Made by a program: the position numbers and the translations under genes
Notes under the pieces: model-generated
What the model was told of the DNA's origin: nothing
Database searches by the model: none
Seen by the model: only the letters and a program-made list of their open reading frames with translations
Source of the DNA: Enterobacter hormaechei subsp. xiangfangensis
Lineage (GTDB): Bacteria > Pseudomonadota > Gammaproteobacteria > Enterobacterales > Enterobacteriaceae
NCBI RefSeq assembly: GCF_001729785.1
Contig: NZ_CP017183.1
Location: forward strand, 2,356,001-2,420,000
Reading direction: 5' to 3'
DNA length: 64,000 nucleotides
In this document: piece by piece, positions 17,802 to 26,409 of the stretch
How positions within the stretch are numbered: position 1 is the first letter of the stretch
How the letters are laid out: each line of letters begins with the position of its first letter

Positions 17802-19511
17802 ATGAGCACTCTACTTACTGCACATTCTTTACGTGTTGATACCGCGTTTGGCACGCTCTTCGACTCTCTCTCCTTTACGTTGAAAAAAGGCGACCGCATT
17901 GGCCTGCTGGGTGATAACGGCTGCGGAAAAAGTACGCTGCTGAAAATCCTCGACGGAACGCAGTCCCCTGCTGCCGGAACCGTTTCACTGGCGGGACATT
18001 GCCTGCTGGCGCGCGTGGAACAACATCTGCCGGAGACCCTTTATCCCCTGACCATGCTGGATGCGGTGCTGGCGCAGCTGCCGACCGGTGAGCGCGACAG
18101 TCTTCGCTGGAAGGCCGAGACGCTGCTGGCCGGAATGGGCTTTACTACGCAGGAAACGGCGCTGCAATCCGCCACGCTGAGCGGCGGCCAGCATACGCGG
18201 TTGCTGCTGGCGCGGGCGTTGATAAGCGATCCGGATCTGCTGCTTCTGGACGAACCGAGCAACCACCTCGACCTGCCGACCCTGCTGTGGCTGGAGCAGT
18301 TTTTACAGAGCTGGTCCGGCAGCTTTGTGCTGGTTTCACACGACAGGCAACTGCTGGACGCGGTAACCAACGGCAGCTGGATCCTGCGCGATAAAACACT
18401 GCACTACTTCGCCCTTCCCTGCACTGCCGCCCGTCAGGCGCTGGAGGCGAAAGACGAAAGCGATGCGCTGCGGCATAAGGCAGAGCAAAAAGAGATCGAC
18501 CGCGTCACGGCCAGCGCCAAACGCCTCGCGACCTGGGGCAAGGTCTACGACAACGAAGATCTCTCCCGTAAGGCTAAGCAGATGGAAAAACAGGTCGAAC
18601 GGCTTAAAGAAAACCAGACGGAACTGACGGCGGGAAGCCCGTGGACCTTAACCCTGCGCGGGGACGCGCTTCGGGCCGACCGCCTGCTGGAAATAACCGA
18701 CCTCGGCGTCCCCCCGGCGCCGGGTCTGCCAGACCTGTTTACCCTCGTCAGCGCGCGGCTGAAGAGCGGCGATCGCGTGGCGATTGTGGGTCGTAACGGC
18801 TGCGGAAAATCGTCGCTGCTGAAGCTTATCTGGCGACATTTTCGCGACGAGATCTCGGACGAGCGGCTTAAGCGTCATCCGCGCGTTTCACCCGGCTACT
18901 ACGACCAGACGCTGCATCAGTTGCCAGACGATACGGCGCTGCTTGATGCGCTGGAGCCTTTCGCGCCAGATCCGCAGACCCGTAAAATGGCGCTCATCAG
19001 TGCCGGCTTCCCGTGGGCGCGGCACGGGCAAAAAGTCAGTACGCTGAGCGGCGGGGAACGTTCGCGCCTGCTGTTCGTCGGCCTGACCCTTGCCCGTTAT
19101 AGCCTGCTGATGCTGGATGAACCGACCAACCACCTGGATATGGAGGGCAAAGAGGCGCTGGCGGAAACGCTGCAACAGTTTGAAGGCGGAGTGCTGCTGG
19201 TGAGCCACGATCGTCAGTTAATTAGCCAGTGCTGTAACCGCTTCTGGCTGATTGAGGACGGCAGGCTGAGCGAATGGCACGATGCGGAGGCGGTCTTTGA
19301 GCGCCTGCGTGAGGACGCCGGTCCGGCTGTACCTGAGGCATCGAACGCCGCATTGAAGGCACCCTCTTCAGCGTCAGACGATCTGCTCGAACGCCTTGTC
19401 GCCCTGGAAACGTTGCTGGAAGAAGATTTGGCGCGTAAGCCCAAACATCAAAAACCGCAGTTGCAGGCGCAATGGCGAAAAGAGATTGAGGAGATAGAAG
19501 CCCAACTGTAA
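17802..19511 (+). CDS. ABC-F family ATPase (ribosome-associated)
   Basis: 569 aa with two ABC domains in tandem and no membrane segment. ABC1 has GDNGCGKST, LSGGQ and LLLLDEPSNHLD; ABC2 has GRNGCGKSS, LSGGE and LLMLDEPTNHLD. The linker (about 195-275) is charged and helical, like the P-site tRNA interaction motif of ABC-F proteins. The C-terminus (about 525-569) is a predicted coiled coil. ABC-F proteins act on the ribosome, some rescuing stalls and some protecting from antibiotics. It is not one of the four E. coli core members (EttA, Uup, YbiT, YheS) as far as I can tell. The leader peptide upstream hints at antibiotic-responsive expression, which is an inference. Confidence 0.85.
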   Translation: MSTLLTAHSLRVDTAFGTLFDSLSFTLKKGDRIGLLGDNGCGKSTLLKILDGTQSPAAGTVSLAGHCLLARVEQHLPETLYPLTMLDAVLAQLPTGERDSLRWKAETLLAGMGFTTQETALQSATLSGGQHTRLLLARALISDPDLLLLDEPSNHLDLPTLLWLEQFLQSWSGSFVLVSHDRQLLDAVTNGSWILRDKTLHYFALPCTAARQALEAKDESDALRHKAEQKEIDRVTASAKRLATWGKVYDNEDLSRKAKQMEKQVERLKENQTELTAGSPWTLTLRGDALRADRLLEITDLGVPPAPGLPDLFTLVSARLKSGDRVAIVGRNGCGKSSLLKLIWRHFRDEISDERLKRHPRVSPGYYDQTLHQLPDDTALLDALEPFAPDPQTRKMALISAGFPWARHGQKVSTLSGGERSRLLFVGLTLARYSLLMLDEPTNHLDMEGKEALAETLQQFEGGVLLVSHDRQLISQCCNRFWLIEDGRLSEWHDAEAVFERLREDAGPAVPEASNAALKAPSSASDDLLERLVALETLLEEDLARKPKHQKPQLQAQWRKEIEEIEAQL

Positions 19512-19517
19512 GCCTGT

Positions 19518-19547
19518 ACCCGGCGGTCATTACGCCGGGTCTTTTTT
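19518..19547 (+). terminator. Rho-independent terminator after the ABC-F gene
   Basis: Stem ACCCGGCG/CGCCGGGT with loop GTCATTA, followed by CTTTTTT. Confidence 0.92.
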
Positions 19548-19717
19548 ACGTCAGTGTTTTTCCCTACTGATTATTAGAGGATCGCCGTATTCTTAATCTG
19601 AAACTGAGCTAAATGATGACATTATGTTGCGGTTGCCTTGCATTACAGCGTCAAAGTATTAATCCTTAATGGGTATTACACCTGCTATGCAGATACTCAT
19701 CATGAAAGGAGAAACAC

Positions 19718-20728
19718 ATGAAGGCTGCTGTTGTCACTCAGGATCATCAGGTTAATGTTACAGAGAAAACCTTACGCGCGCTTAAACATGGTGAAGCGCT
19801 GCTGAAGATGGAGTGCTGTGGCGTGTGCCATACCGATCTCCATGTTAAGAATGGCGATTTTGGCGACAAAACCGGGGTGATCCTCGGCCACGAAGGGATT
19901 GGTATCGTCAAAGAGATTGGTCCTGGCGTCACGTCGCTAAAAGTAGGCGACCGTGCAAGCGTGGCGTGGTTCTTTGAAGGCTGTGGCCACTGTGAATATT
20001 GTAATACCGGCAACGAAACGCTGTGCCGTGACGTGAAAAACGCGGGTTACTCCGTTGACGGCGGCATGGCGGAAGAGTGCATCGTAACCGCGGATTACGC
20101 GGTTAAAGTCCCGGACGGGCTGGACTCCGCGGCGGCCAGCAGCATCACCTGCGCCGGGGTCACCACCTACAAAGCGGTAAAAGTCTCTGACATCAAACCC
20201 GGCCAGTGGATTGCGATCTATGGCCTGGGCGGTCTGGGCAACCTCGCGCTGCAATACGCCAAAAATGTCTTCAATGCGAAGGTTATCGCCATTGACGTGA
20301 ATGACGAGCAGCTGAAGCTCGCTGCCAGCATGGGCGCAGACTTAACCGTGAACTCTCGCAGTGAAGATGCGGCAAAAGTGATTCAGGAGAAAACCGGCGG
20401 TGCGCATGCGGCGGTGGTGACGGCAGTAGCGAAAGCGGCCTTCAACTCTGCCGTTGACGCGGTTCGCGCCGGAGGCCGCGTGGTGGCTGTTGGCCTGCCG
20501 CCGGAAGCGATGAGCCTGGATATTCCACGTCTGGTCCTGGATGGGATTCAGGTGGTGGGCTCTCTGGTGGGTACCCGTCAGGATCTGCTCGAAGCCTTCC
20601 AGTTTGCGGCTGAAGGTAAGGTGGTTCCGAAAGTCACGATGCGCCCATTGGAAGATATCAACGCTATCTTTAAAGAGATGGAACAGGGCCAGATCCGTGG
20701 CCGTATGGTGATTGATTTACGTTCTTAA
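19718..20728 (+). CDS. adhP: Alcohol dehydrogenase, propanol-preferring
   Basis: 336 aa, the same length as E. coli AdhP, a cytoplasmic zinc-dependent NAD ethanol/propanol dehydrogenase. The catalytic zinc site is Cys37 (CGVCHTD) and His58 (GHEG). Structural zinc cysteines are in [15 protein letters not shown]. The NAD fold is [16 protein letters not shown]. The ribosome-binding site is AAGGAG. The position between maeA and fdnGHI is as in E. coli. Confidence 0.95.
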   Translation: MKAAVVTQDHQVNVTEKTLRALKHGEALLKMECCGVCHTDLHVKNGDFGDKTGVILGHEGIGIVKEIGPGVTSLKVGDRASVAWFFEGCGHCEYCNTGNETLCRDVKNAGYSVDGGMAEECIVTADYAVKVPDGLDSAAASSITCAGVTTYKAVKVSDIKPGQWIAIYGLGGLGNLALQYAKNVFNAKVIAIDVNDEQLKLAASMGADLTVNSRSEDAAKVIQEKTGGAHAAVVTAVAKAAFNSAVDAVRAGGRVVAVGLPPEAMSLDIPRLVLDGIQVVGSLVGTRQDLLEAFQFAAEGKVVPKVTMRPLEDINAIFKEMEQGQIRGRMVIDLRS

Positions 20729-20736
20729 CCGCGGCG

Positions 20737-20768
20737 GCCGGGTAGCGGCTTTGCCCTGCCCGGCTTTT
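20737..20768 (+). terminator. Rho-independent terminator after adhP
   Basis: GCCGGG and CCCGGC flank an imperfect loop and are followed by TTTT. The sequence is also REP-like. It touches the stop codon of the convergent Rrf2 gene. Confidence 0.7.
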
Positions 20769-21277
20769 CACGTGGACGAACGGCGATCGGAAATCCACTC
20801 CTGAACCTCGATCTGGAACGTGTCCGGCGCTTTTCGATACATTTTCCGCGCCAGATCCAGGATAGTATGGCGCCCTAACTCCTCTTCCATCCGCTGCTGC
20901 GCGCTGTCCATGACCGAGCGCACCCCACACGGGCCGTCACAGACCCAGGCAGGTGGCGTTTCATCAAACACCGCCAGGCGCTGACGCACTTCCCGACACT
21001 CAAACATATTCTTCTCGCCGTCGATGGCGTGCGCCACGTCCAGCACGCTGATCAGCTCTGCCGGACGCGCCAGCCGGAAGCCTCCCCCTTTACCCTCGGT
21101 GCTGATGACCAGCCCCGCGCGTGATAAACGGGTGAAGATTTTTCCAAGATAGTCGTAGGGCACGCCCTGCAAGGCCGCCATCTCCCGGACGCTCATCTCA
21201 CGTTCATTGCCTTTTGCATCCACCATACACATCAGGCTATGAATGCCATATTCCACACCAGAACTGTAAAACGCCAT
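20768..21277 (-). CDS. Rrf2-family redox-sensing regulator
   Basis: 169 aa. The winged HTH (about 1-75) contains SVREMAALQGVPYDYLGKIF and GGGFRLARP. Three cysteines are placed for an iron-sulphur cluster: Cys94 (MFECREV), Cys113 and Cys117 (WVCDGPC). This spacing is like other Rrf2 sensors (IscR, NsrR, RsrR), but the protein is not clearly IscR or NsrR. It is divergent from a FAD-dependent oxidoreductase gene, with a 22-bp palindrome between, so it likely represses that gene and perhaps itself. Confidence 0.83.
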   Translation of the reverse strand: MAFYSSGVEYGIHSLMCMVDAKGNEREMSVREMAALQGVPYDYLGKIFTRLSRAGLVISTEGKGGGFRLARPAELISVLDVAHAIDGEKNMFECREVRQRLAVFDETPPAWVCDGPCGVRSVMDSAQQRMEEELGRHTILDLARKMYRKAPDTFQIEVQEWISDRRSST

Positions 21278-21333
21278 GGCTCACTCCGGGTCATTGTTCG
21301 CTGCATTATAACGATTTTTAACTCAGAAAGAAG

Positions 21334-21355
21334 TTGTCGTAGTTAACTCCGACAA
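21334..21355. promoter_or_regulatory. Operator between the Rrf2 regulator and the FAD oxidoreductase genes
   Basis: A 22-bp near-perfect palindrome: TTGTCG and CGACAA arms around AGTTAACT centred on GTTAAC, with one symmetric mismatch pair. It lies 53 bp before the oxidoreductase start and 57 bp before the regulator start. The divergent position makes the Rrf2 protein the natural binder. Confidence 0.6.
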
Positions 21356-21407
21356 GTATAGTGGCAGTTATGTCAGACATACAGCCTGACGCACTAAAGG
21401 ATCGAGT

Positions 21408-22610
21408 ATGAAAAAGCAGATTTTAATTGTGGGTAGTGGGTTTTCCGGTATGTGGGCTGCGGTCAGCGCCGCGCGCCTTTCTGCTCTGGAGGGTAACAAT
21501 AGCCTCAGCATTGCCGTGCTGGCCCCTGTTGCGGAATTGCGCGTTCGCCCACGCTTTTATGAAGAGAACGTGTCGATGATGGTCGCACCTCTGACCGAAC
21601 TGTTTGCTGAGCTGGGCATTACCTTTATTGCGGGCGAAGCACAACGTATTGATACCTCGTCTAAAACCGTTTTATATCGCGATTCAAACGGCGTGATTGC
21701 TGAAGTCGCCTGGGAACGTCTGATCCTCGCAACCGGTAGCCAGACTAAACGCCCCCCAATTGCCGGTCTGGCTGAATACGCCTTTGATATCGACCAACTC
21801 GACTCCGCCAGGTTATTCGAGCAACATCTTGATTCGCTGGTTTCGCGCCCCTCCACCCCGGAGCGTAATACCGTGGTCGTGTGTGGCGGCGGCTTTACCG
21901 GCATCGAGCTGGCAACGGAACTCCCTGCCCGGCTCCGCACTCGCTTCGGCGCCAATACAAAGACTAAAACAATCGTAGTTGAAAGGGGTGCAACCATTGG
22001 CGGGCGTTACAGCGAGGCGCTGAGAAACACCATTGAAGAAGCAAGCAGCGCGCTGGGCGTTGAATGGCGTTTAAACAGTGAAGTTGAAGCCATCGATGCC
22101 AGCGGCGTAACGCTGAAAAACGGAGAACGCATTGCCAGCGCCACTGTAGTGTGGACGGCAGGGGTAGAAGCTAACCCCCTCAGCCTGCAAATTGACGGGG
22201 AACGCGACACTCAGGGACGCCTTATCGTCACCGACACATTGCAGGTTCCTGCGCATCCGGAGGTTTACGCGACGGGTGATATGGCGCATGCCAAAACGGA
22301 CGATGTGGGCAACACGGCGCTGATGACCTGCCAGCACGCGATCCAGTTGGGGAAATTCGCCGGACACAACGCGGCGGCCAGCCTGTTAAATGTGGAGCCG
22401 TACCCTTACCGTCAGGTGAACTACGTTACCTGTCTGGATTTGGGTAGCTGGGGCGCGGTATACACCGAGGGCTGGGACCAGCGCATTAAATCCGTGCGCG
22501 AGGAAGGCAAAAAGATCAAAGTTGCCATCACCAACGAACTGATTTACCCGCCAGCAGCAGACAAAGCGGTTGCTTTTGCCGCCGCTGACCCGCTGGCGAA
22601 ATTCGTGTAG
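21408..22610 (+). CDS. NAD(P)/FAD-dependent oxidoreductase (NDH-2-like)
   Basis: 400 aa. FAD-binding motif ILIVGSGFSGMWAAVSAARL at the N-terminus, NAD-binding motif VVVCGGGFTGIELATELPARL at about 160-180, and the second FAD motif VYATGDMAHAKT at about 285-295. There is no obvious membrane helix. This is the pyridine nucleotide-disulphide reductase fold of type II NADH dehydrogenases and related flavoproteins; no redox-active Cys pair is seen. It is possibly a quinone or redox-cycling reductase under the divergent Rrf2 sensor. The exact electron acceptor is unknown. Confidence 0.82.
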   Translation: MKKQILIVGSGFSGMWAAVSAARLSALEGNNSLSIAVLAPVAELRVRPRFYEENVSMMVAPLTELFAELGITFIAGEAQRIDTSSKTVLYRDSNGVIAEVAWERLILATGSQTKRPPIAGLAEYAFDIDQLDSARLFEQHLDSLVSRPSTPERNTVVVCGGGFTGIELATELPARLRTRFGANTKTKTIVVERGATIGGRYSEALRNTIEEASSALGVEWRLNSEVEAIDASGVTLKNGERIASATVVWTAGVEANPLSLQIDGERDTQGRLIVTDTLQVPAHPEVYATGDMAHAKTDDVGNTALMTCQHAIQLGKFAGHNAAASLLNVEPYPYRQVNYVTCLDLGSWGAVYTEGWDQRIKSVREEGKKIKVAITNELIYPPAADKAVAFAAADPLAKFV

Positions 22611-22649
22611 TCCACTCCACCACCCGCGACCAGCGGGCAACATGTGGAA

Positions 22650-23825
22650 TCAGGCCAGCGCTCCTGCGTTGGCCTGACGCTTTTTGGCACATAAATAACC
22701 ATACATCAACAGAGAGGTCATCGCTGAGAAGGATAAGATCGCTGCCGGCAGCGTGACATAACTCCAGCTAAAGCCGAGCGTAATCATCATTCCACCGAAA
22801 TACGCGCCAATTGCGCTGCCGAGGTTAAACGCCATTTGTCCGCCTGCGGCCCCCAGCATCTCGCCGCCTTTCGCATTTTGCAGCAGCAGTATTTGCAGCG
22901 GCGCAGAGAGCGCAAACAGCCCGGCGCAGCACACGAATCCCATTACCAGTGAAGCTGTTTTAAGCTCGCCAAAGGCGAACAACGCCAGCAGCGAAGCCAC
23001 AATCACCAGGTCGGTGGTGGCAGCAATGCGCAGCGGGCTAAAGCGCGACGACAGCTTGCCGCTGAAGACATTTCCCAGCACCATGCCCAGCCCCATCAGC
23101 ATCATGATCGCGGTCATCACGCCCTCGGAAAAGCCTGACACGTTGACCATAAACGGCTTCACGAAGCTAAACCAGGCAAACACCCCGGCATTGCCAAACA
23201 TCGTAGCGGCAAAAATCAACCACGGTTCCGGTTTCTTCAGGAAATGGAATTGTTCTGTCAGCCGGGTGGTTGTCGTGTCGTGAATGTCTGGCACCCACAG
23301 CAGAACAGACAGGATCACCAGCGCGTCAAAGACCGCAATCAAAAAGAAGGTGTAACGCCAGTTAAATTCATGTCCCAGCCACGTCCCGAGTGGTACGCCA
23401 AGCAGGTTGGCAACGGTCATCCCGGCAATCATCCCGGCCACAGCGACCGTCACTTTACCCGGCGGTGCGATTTTTGACAGGATTATCGCCCCCACGCCGA
23501 AAATCGCGCCATGCGGAAAACCAGAGATTAAGCGCCCCGCCGCCAGCCCCACGTAGGAGTCAGAGAAGGTAAAGAGTGTGTTACCAACGACGCACATCGC
23601 CACCAGAAACAGCAGCGTTGTTTTCAGCGAAAATTTGCTGGAGAACAGCGCCACAATCGGCGCGCCGATCACCACGCCAAAAGCGTAAAACGAAATCATA
23701 TTTCCGGCAGAGGGAATCGAAATGCCCGTATCATGGGCCAGTTCTGTCAGCACGCCCATGATGCCAAATTCAGCCATCCCCAGACCAAAGGTAGCCAGTG
23801 CTAACGAAAAAATTGTCTTTTTCAT
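22650..23825 (-). CDS. araJ: MFS transporter AraJ
   Basis: 391 aa, 12 predicted membrane helices, drug/H+ antiporter type. It is close to E. coli AraJ over its whole length: LALATFGLGMAEFGIMGVLT, GRLISGFPHGAIFGVGAI, IFAATMFGNAGVFAWFS and LSAPLQILLLQNAKGGE. AraJ is an arabinose-inducible exporter of unknown physiological substrate in E. coli, where it lies at another locus. No arabinose genes are adjacent here, so its regulation may differ. Confidence 0.85.
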   Translation of the reverse strand: MKKTIFSLALATFGLGMAEFGIMGVLTELAHDTGISIPSAGNMISFYAFGVVIGAPIVALFSSKFSLKTTLLFLVAMCVVGNTLFTFSDSYVGLAAGRLISGFPHGAIFGVGAIILSKIAPPGKVTVAVAGMIAGMTVANLLGVPLGTWLGHEFNWRYTFFLIAVFDALVILSVLLWVPDIHDTTTTRLTEQFHFLKKPEPWLIFAATMFGNAGVFAWFSFVKPFMVNVSGFSEGVMTAIMMLMGLGMVLGNVFSGKLSSRFSPLRIAATTDLVIVASLLALFAFGELKTASLVMGFVCCAGLFALSAPLQILLLQNAKGGEMLGAAGGQMAFNLGSAIGAYFGGMMITLGFSWSYVTLPAAILSFSAMTSLLMYGYLCAKKRQANAGALA

Positions 23826-23986
23826 ACCGCGACCACTGTTAAAAAATACGCAGCGTGCATTATTGATTAAACTTGTATGGTGAACCAGTTCAAATCAGCT
23901 TTCTGACACATTAATCCATTCATTCAGGCCGATTACACGCTTAGTACGGCCTCGATCCCGCGACCGGACCCATAGGGAGACCCGCC

Positions 23987-24805
23987 ATGGTCAGTAAGAA
24001 GAAAACCCGTGTTGTTGATGATGTCGTTAAAAACGCGCCGCTCAAAACCAAAACGTACGAGCAAGAGCTGCGCCGCCTCCATGTTGAACTGGTTAAGCTC
24101 CAGCAATGGGTGGTCGCCAAAGGGTTAAAAGTCTGTATTGTTTTTGAAGGGCGAGACGGCGCCGGTAAAGGCGGCGTCATCAAAGCCATCACCGAACGCG
24201 TCAGCCCCCGGGTGTTTCGCGTTGTTGCGTTACCGGCCCCCACCGATAAAGAGAAAAGTCAGCTCTATTTTCAGCGTTACGTTCCTCATCTGCCCTCTGC
24301 CGGGGAAATCGTTATTTTTGACCGCAGCTGGTACAACCGCGCGGGGGTGGAAAAAGTAATGGGTTTCTGTACTGAAGAGCAGACCGAAAAATTTCTTGAT
24401 GGAACGCCGGTAATGGAAAAAGCGATGGTCGATGCCGGGATCATATTGTTGAAATACTGGCTTGAAGTAACGCCAAAAGAGCAGGAACGCCGCCTGCGCG
24501 ATCGCATTAATGATGGTCGCAAGATCTGGAAGCTGTCTCCAATGGACATAAAATCTTTTAATCTGTGGGATGAATATACCCTCGCCCGTGACGCGATGTT
24601 TAAAGCGACCGACACCGCCTGGGCGCCGTGGTTTGTGGCGCGCTCAGAAGATAAAAAACGGGTGCGGCTGAATATTATTTCGCATCTGCTTTCACAGATC
24701 CCCTATAAAGAAATTCACGTAGACAAAGTGGATTTACCGAAACGCAAGATCGGCAAAGTGAAGCCTACAAAATATCCCTTCCGGTATATTGCAGAGCGAT
24801 TTTGA
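23987..24805 (+). CDS. ppk2: Polyphosphate kinase 2 (PPK2 family)
   Basis: 272 aa, one PPK2 domain. Walker A is GRDGAGKGG (residues 55-63), Walker B DRSWYNR, and the lid region has Arg/Lys-rich RRLRDRINDGRKIWKLSPMD. PPK2 enzymes use polyphosphate to phosphorylate nucleotides (ADP or GDP) in the cytoplasm. The gene stands alone, convergent with fdnI. E. coli K-12 lacks it. Confidence 0.9.
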   Translation: MVSKKKTRVVDDVVKNAPLKTKTYEQELRRLHVELVKLQQWVVAKGLKVCIVFEGRDGAGKGGVIKAITERVSPRVFRVVALPAPTDKEKSQLYFQRYVPHLPSAGEIVIFDRSWYNRAGVEKVMGFCTEEQTEKFLDGTPVMEKAMVDAGIILLKYWLEVTPKEQERRLRDRINDGRKIWKLSPMDIKSFNLWDEYTLARDAMFKATDTAWAPWFVARSEDKKRVRLNIISHLLSQIPYKEIHVDKVDLPKRKIGKVKPTKYPFRYIAERF

Positions 24806-24864
24806 TACGGGGAAGCAGGCCAGCACAAGCGCAGCGCCGCCGGACAATGCCGACGGCGCAAGGT

Positions 24865-25521
24865 TTACTTCAACCCTTCCGAACTCTCTTTTTGCGCTTC
24901 AAGACGCTCAACGTCCCGGTACCAGCGCGGATGGTGTTTTTGCGCCCAGCGGCGGCTCACCTTCCCTTCAATCATGCCTTTAATCGATCCTTTCACCCAG
25001 AAGGCCATATACATATGGATCAGAATGGCGTGGATCAGAATAATGGCCGAGGTCGCGTGGATCAGCAGCGCATAACGCACTACCTGAATCGGGAAATAGT
25101 GCGCAAAATACGGACGCCAGATGATGACCCCGGTCACCAGCAGCACAAAAATCATGCTCATGATGGTCCAGAACATCATCTTCTGCCCGGCGTTGTATTT
25201 CCCCACCTTCGCGACTTTATGCTCGTTGCCTTTCAGAACCTCAACAATCCCTTTTAGCCACGGAATATCCTGCTTGTCAGGGATGTTGTGATGAACAAAA
25301 CGCACGAACATAAACATCAGCACCACGAAAATCAGCACGCCGAAGAACGGATGCAGAATGCGCCCCATCTGCGGTGTCCCGAAGGTTTCCGTGAGCCACT
25401 GTAGCGTCGGGAAGAAGAACGATATGCCGGATACCGCCACCAGGAAGAAGCAGATGACTACCGTCCAGTGACAGGCGCGATCGACAAATTTTGTGCGCAC
25501 TATCATTTTCGACTTACTCAT
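24865..25521 (-). CDS. fdnI: Formate dehydrogenase-N, cytochrome b556 subunit
   Basis: 218 aa. Four membrane helices carry the two b-type hemes that pass electrons from FdnH to menaquinone. His ligand regions are seen in [48 protein letters not shown] and the preceding loop. The start at 25521 ([14 protein letters not shown]) matches E. coli FdnI; the frame is open seven codons upstream. It overlaps the fdnH stop by 8 bp. Confidence 0.95.
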   Translation of the reverse strand: MSKSKMIVRTKFVDRACHWTVVICFFLVAVSGISFFFPTLQWLTETFGTPQMGRILHPFFGVLIFVVLMFMFVRFVHHNIPDKQDIPWLKGIVEVLKGNEHKVAKVGKYNAGQKMMFWTIMSMIFVLLVTGVIIWRPYFAHYFPIQVVRYALLIHATSAIILIHAILIHMYMAFWVKGSIKGMIEGKVSRRWAQKHHPRWYRDVERLEAQKESSEGLK

Positions 25522-26398
25522 GATGCTCCTCCTCGTCGTCATCCACCTCTTTATTCGGCCCGATACCGATGTAGTGATAAATCAGCCCGGCAAAGGTGGC
25601 GATAAAGCCCGCCGCTGAAAGCGGTTTAAGCGCCCCTTTCCACAGGTTGATTGATGTATCGATCGCCGGATCTTTCGGCAGATTATGATACAGCTCCGGC
25701 TGGTCATTGTGGTGCAGAACATACATGACGTGCGTGCCGCCCACGCCCTGCGGGTTATAAATCCCGGCCTTGTCATAGCCGCGCGCTTTGAGCTTATCCA
25801 CCCGCTGCTGCGCCACTTCCAGCATCTCTTTTTTGGTGCCGAAGTGGATCGCCCCGGTAGGACAGGTCTTCACGCAGGCAGGCTCCTGGCCGACGCTGAC
25901 GCGATCGACGCACAGGGTGCATTTATAGACCCGGTTATCCTCTTTATTGAGGCGCGGGATATTAAACGGACAACCCGCAATACAGTAACCGCAGCCGATG
26001 CAGTTATCCTGCTGGAAGTCGACGATCCCGTTGGCGTACTGAATGATTGCCCCGGCAGACGGGCATGCCTTCAGGCAGCCCGGATCTTCACAGTGCATAC
26101 AGCCGTCTTTACGGATCAGCCACTCCAGCTTGCCGTTCTGGTCGGTTTCGCTAAAGCGCATCACCGTCCAGGACTTGGCGCTCAGATCAGCAGGATTGTC
26201 ATAGACCCCTACGCAGTGCCCCACCTCGTCGCGGATATCGTTCCACTCCGAGCAGGCCACCTGGCAGGCCTTACAGCCCACGCAGGAAGAGACATCGATC
26301 AGCTTGGCGACTTCTGCCTTGTAGTCCCTCGCACGAGGCGCGGGCGTTATCGGGTTGGTCGCGGAGCGTTTAATAATGTCTTGTGTTTCCATCGCCAT
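25514..26398 (-). CDS. fdnH: Formate dehydrogenase-N, iron-sulphur subunit
   Basis: 294 aa, as in E. coli. It contains four [4Fe-4S] cluster motifs: [41 protein letters not shown], and [23 protein letters not shown]-terminal membrane helix ([21 protein letters not shown]) anchors it to FdnI. The cluster chain faces the periplasm. The gene lies between fdnG and fdnI. Confidence 0.97.
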   Translation of the reverse strand: MAMETQDIIKRSATNPITPAPRARDYKAEVAKLIDVSSCVGCKACQVACSEWNDIRDEVGHCVGVYDNPADLSAKSWTVMRFSETDQNGKLEWLIRKDGCMHCEDPGCLKACPSAGAIIQYANGIVDFQQDNCIGCGYCIAGCPFNIPRLNKEDNRVYKCTLCVDRVSVGQEPACVKTCPTGAIHFGTKKEMLEVAQQRVDKLKARGYDKAGIYNPQGVGGTHVMYVLHHNDQPELYHNLPKDPAIDTSINLWKGALKPLSAAGFIATFAGLIYHYIGIGPNKEVDDDEEEHHE

Positions 26399-26409
26399 TT
26401 AATCGCTCC

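Noticed and set aside
24789..25257. Plus-strand open frames opposite fdnI
   Set aside because: They are antisense shadows of fdnI; the composition follows the third-base pattern of the real gene.
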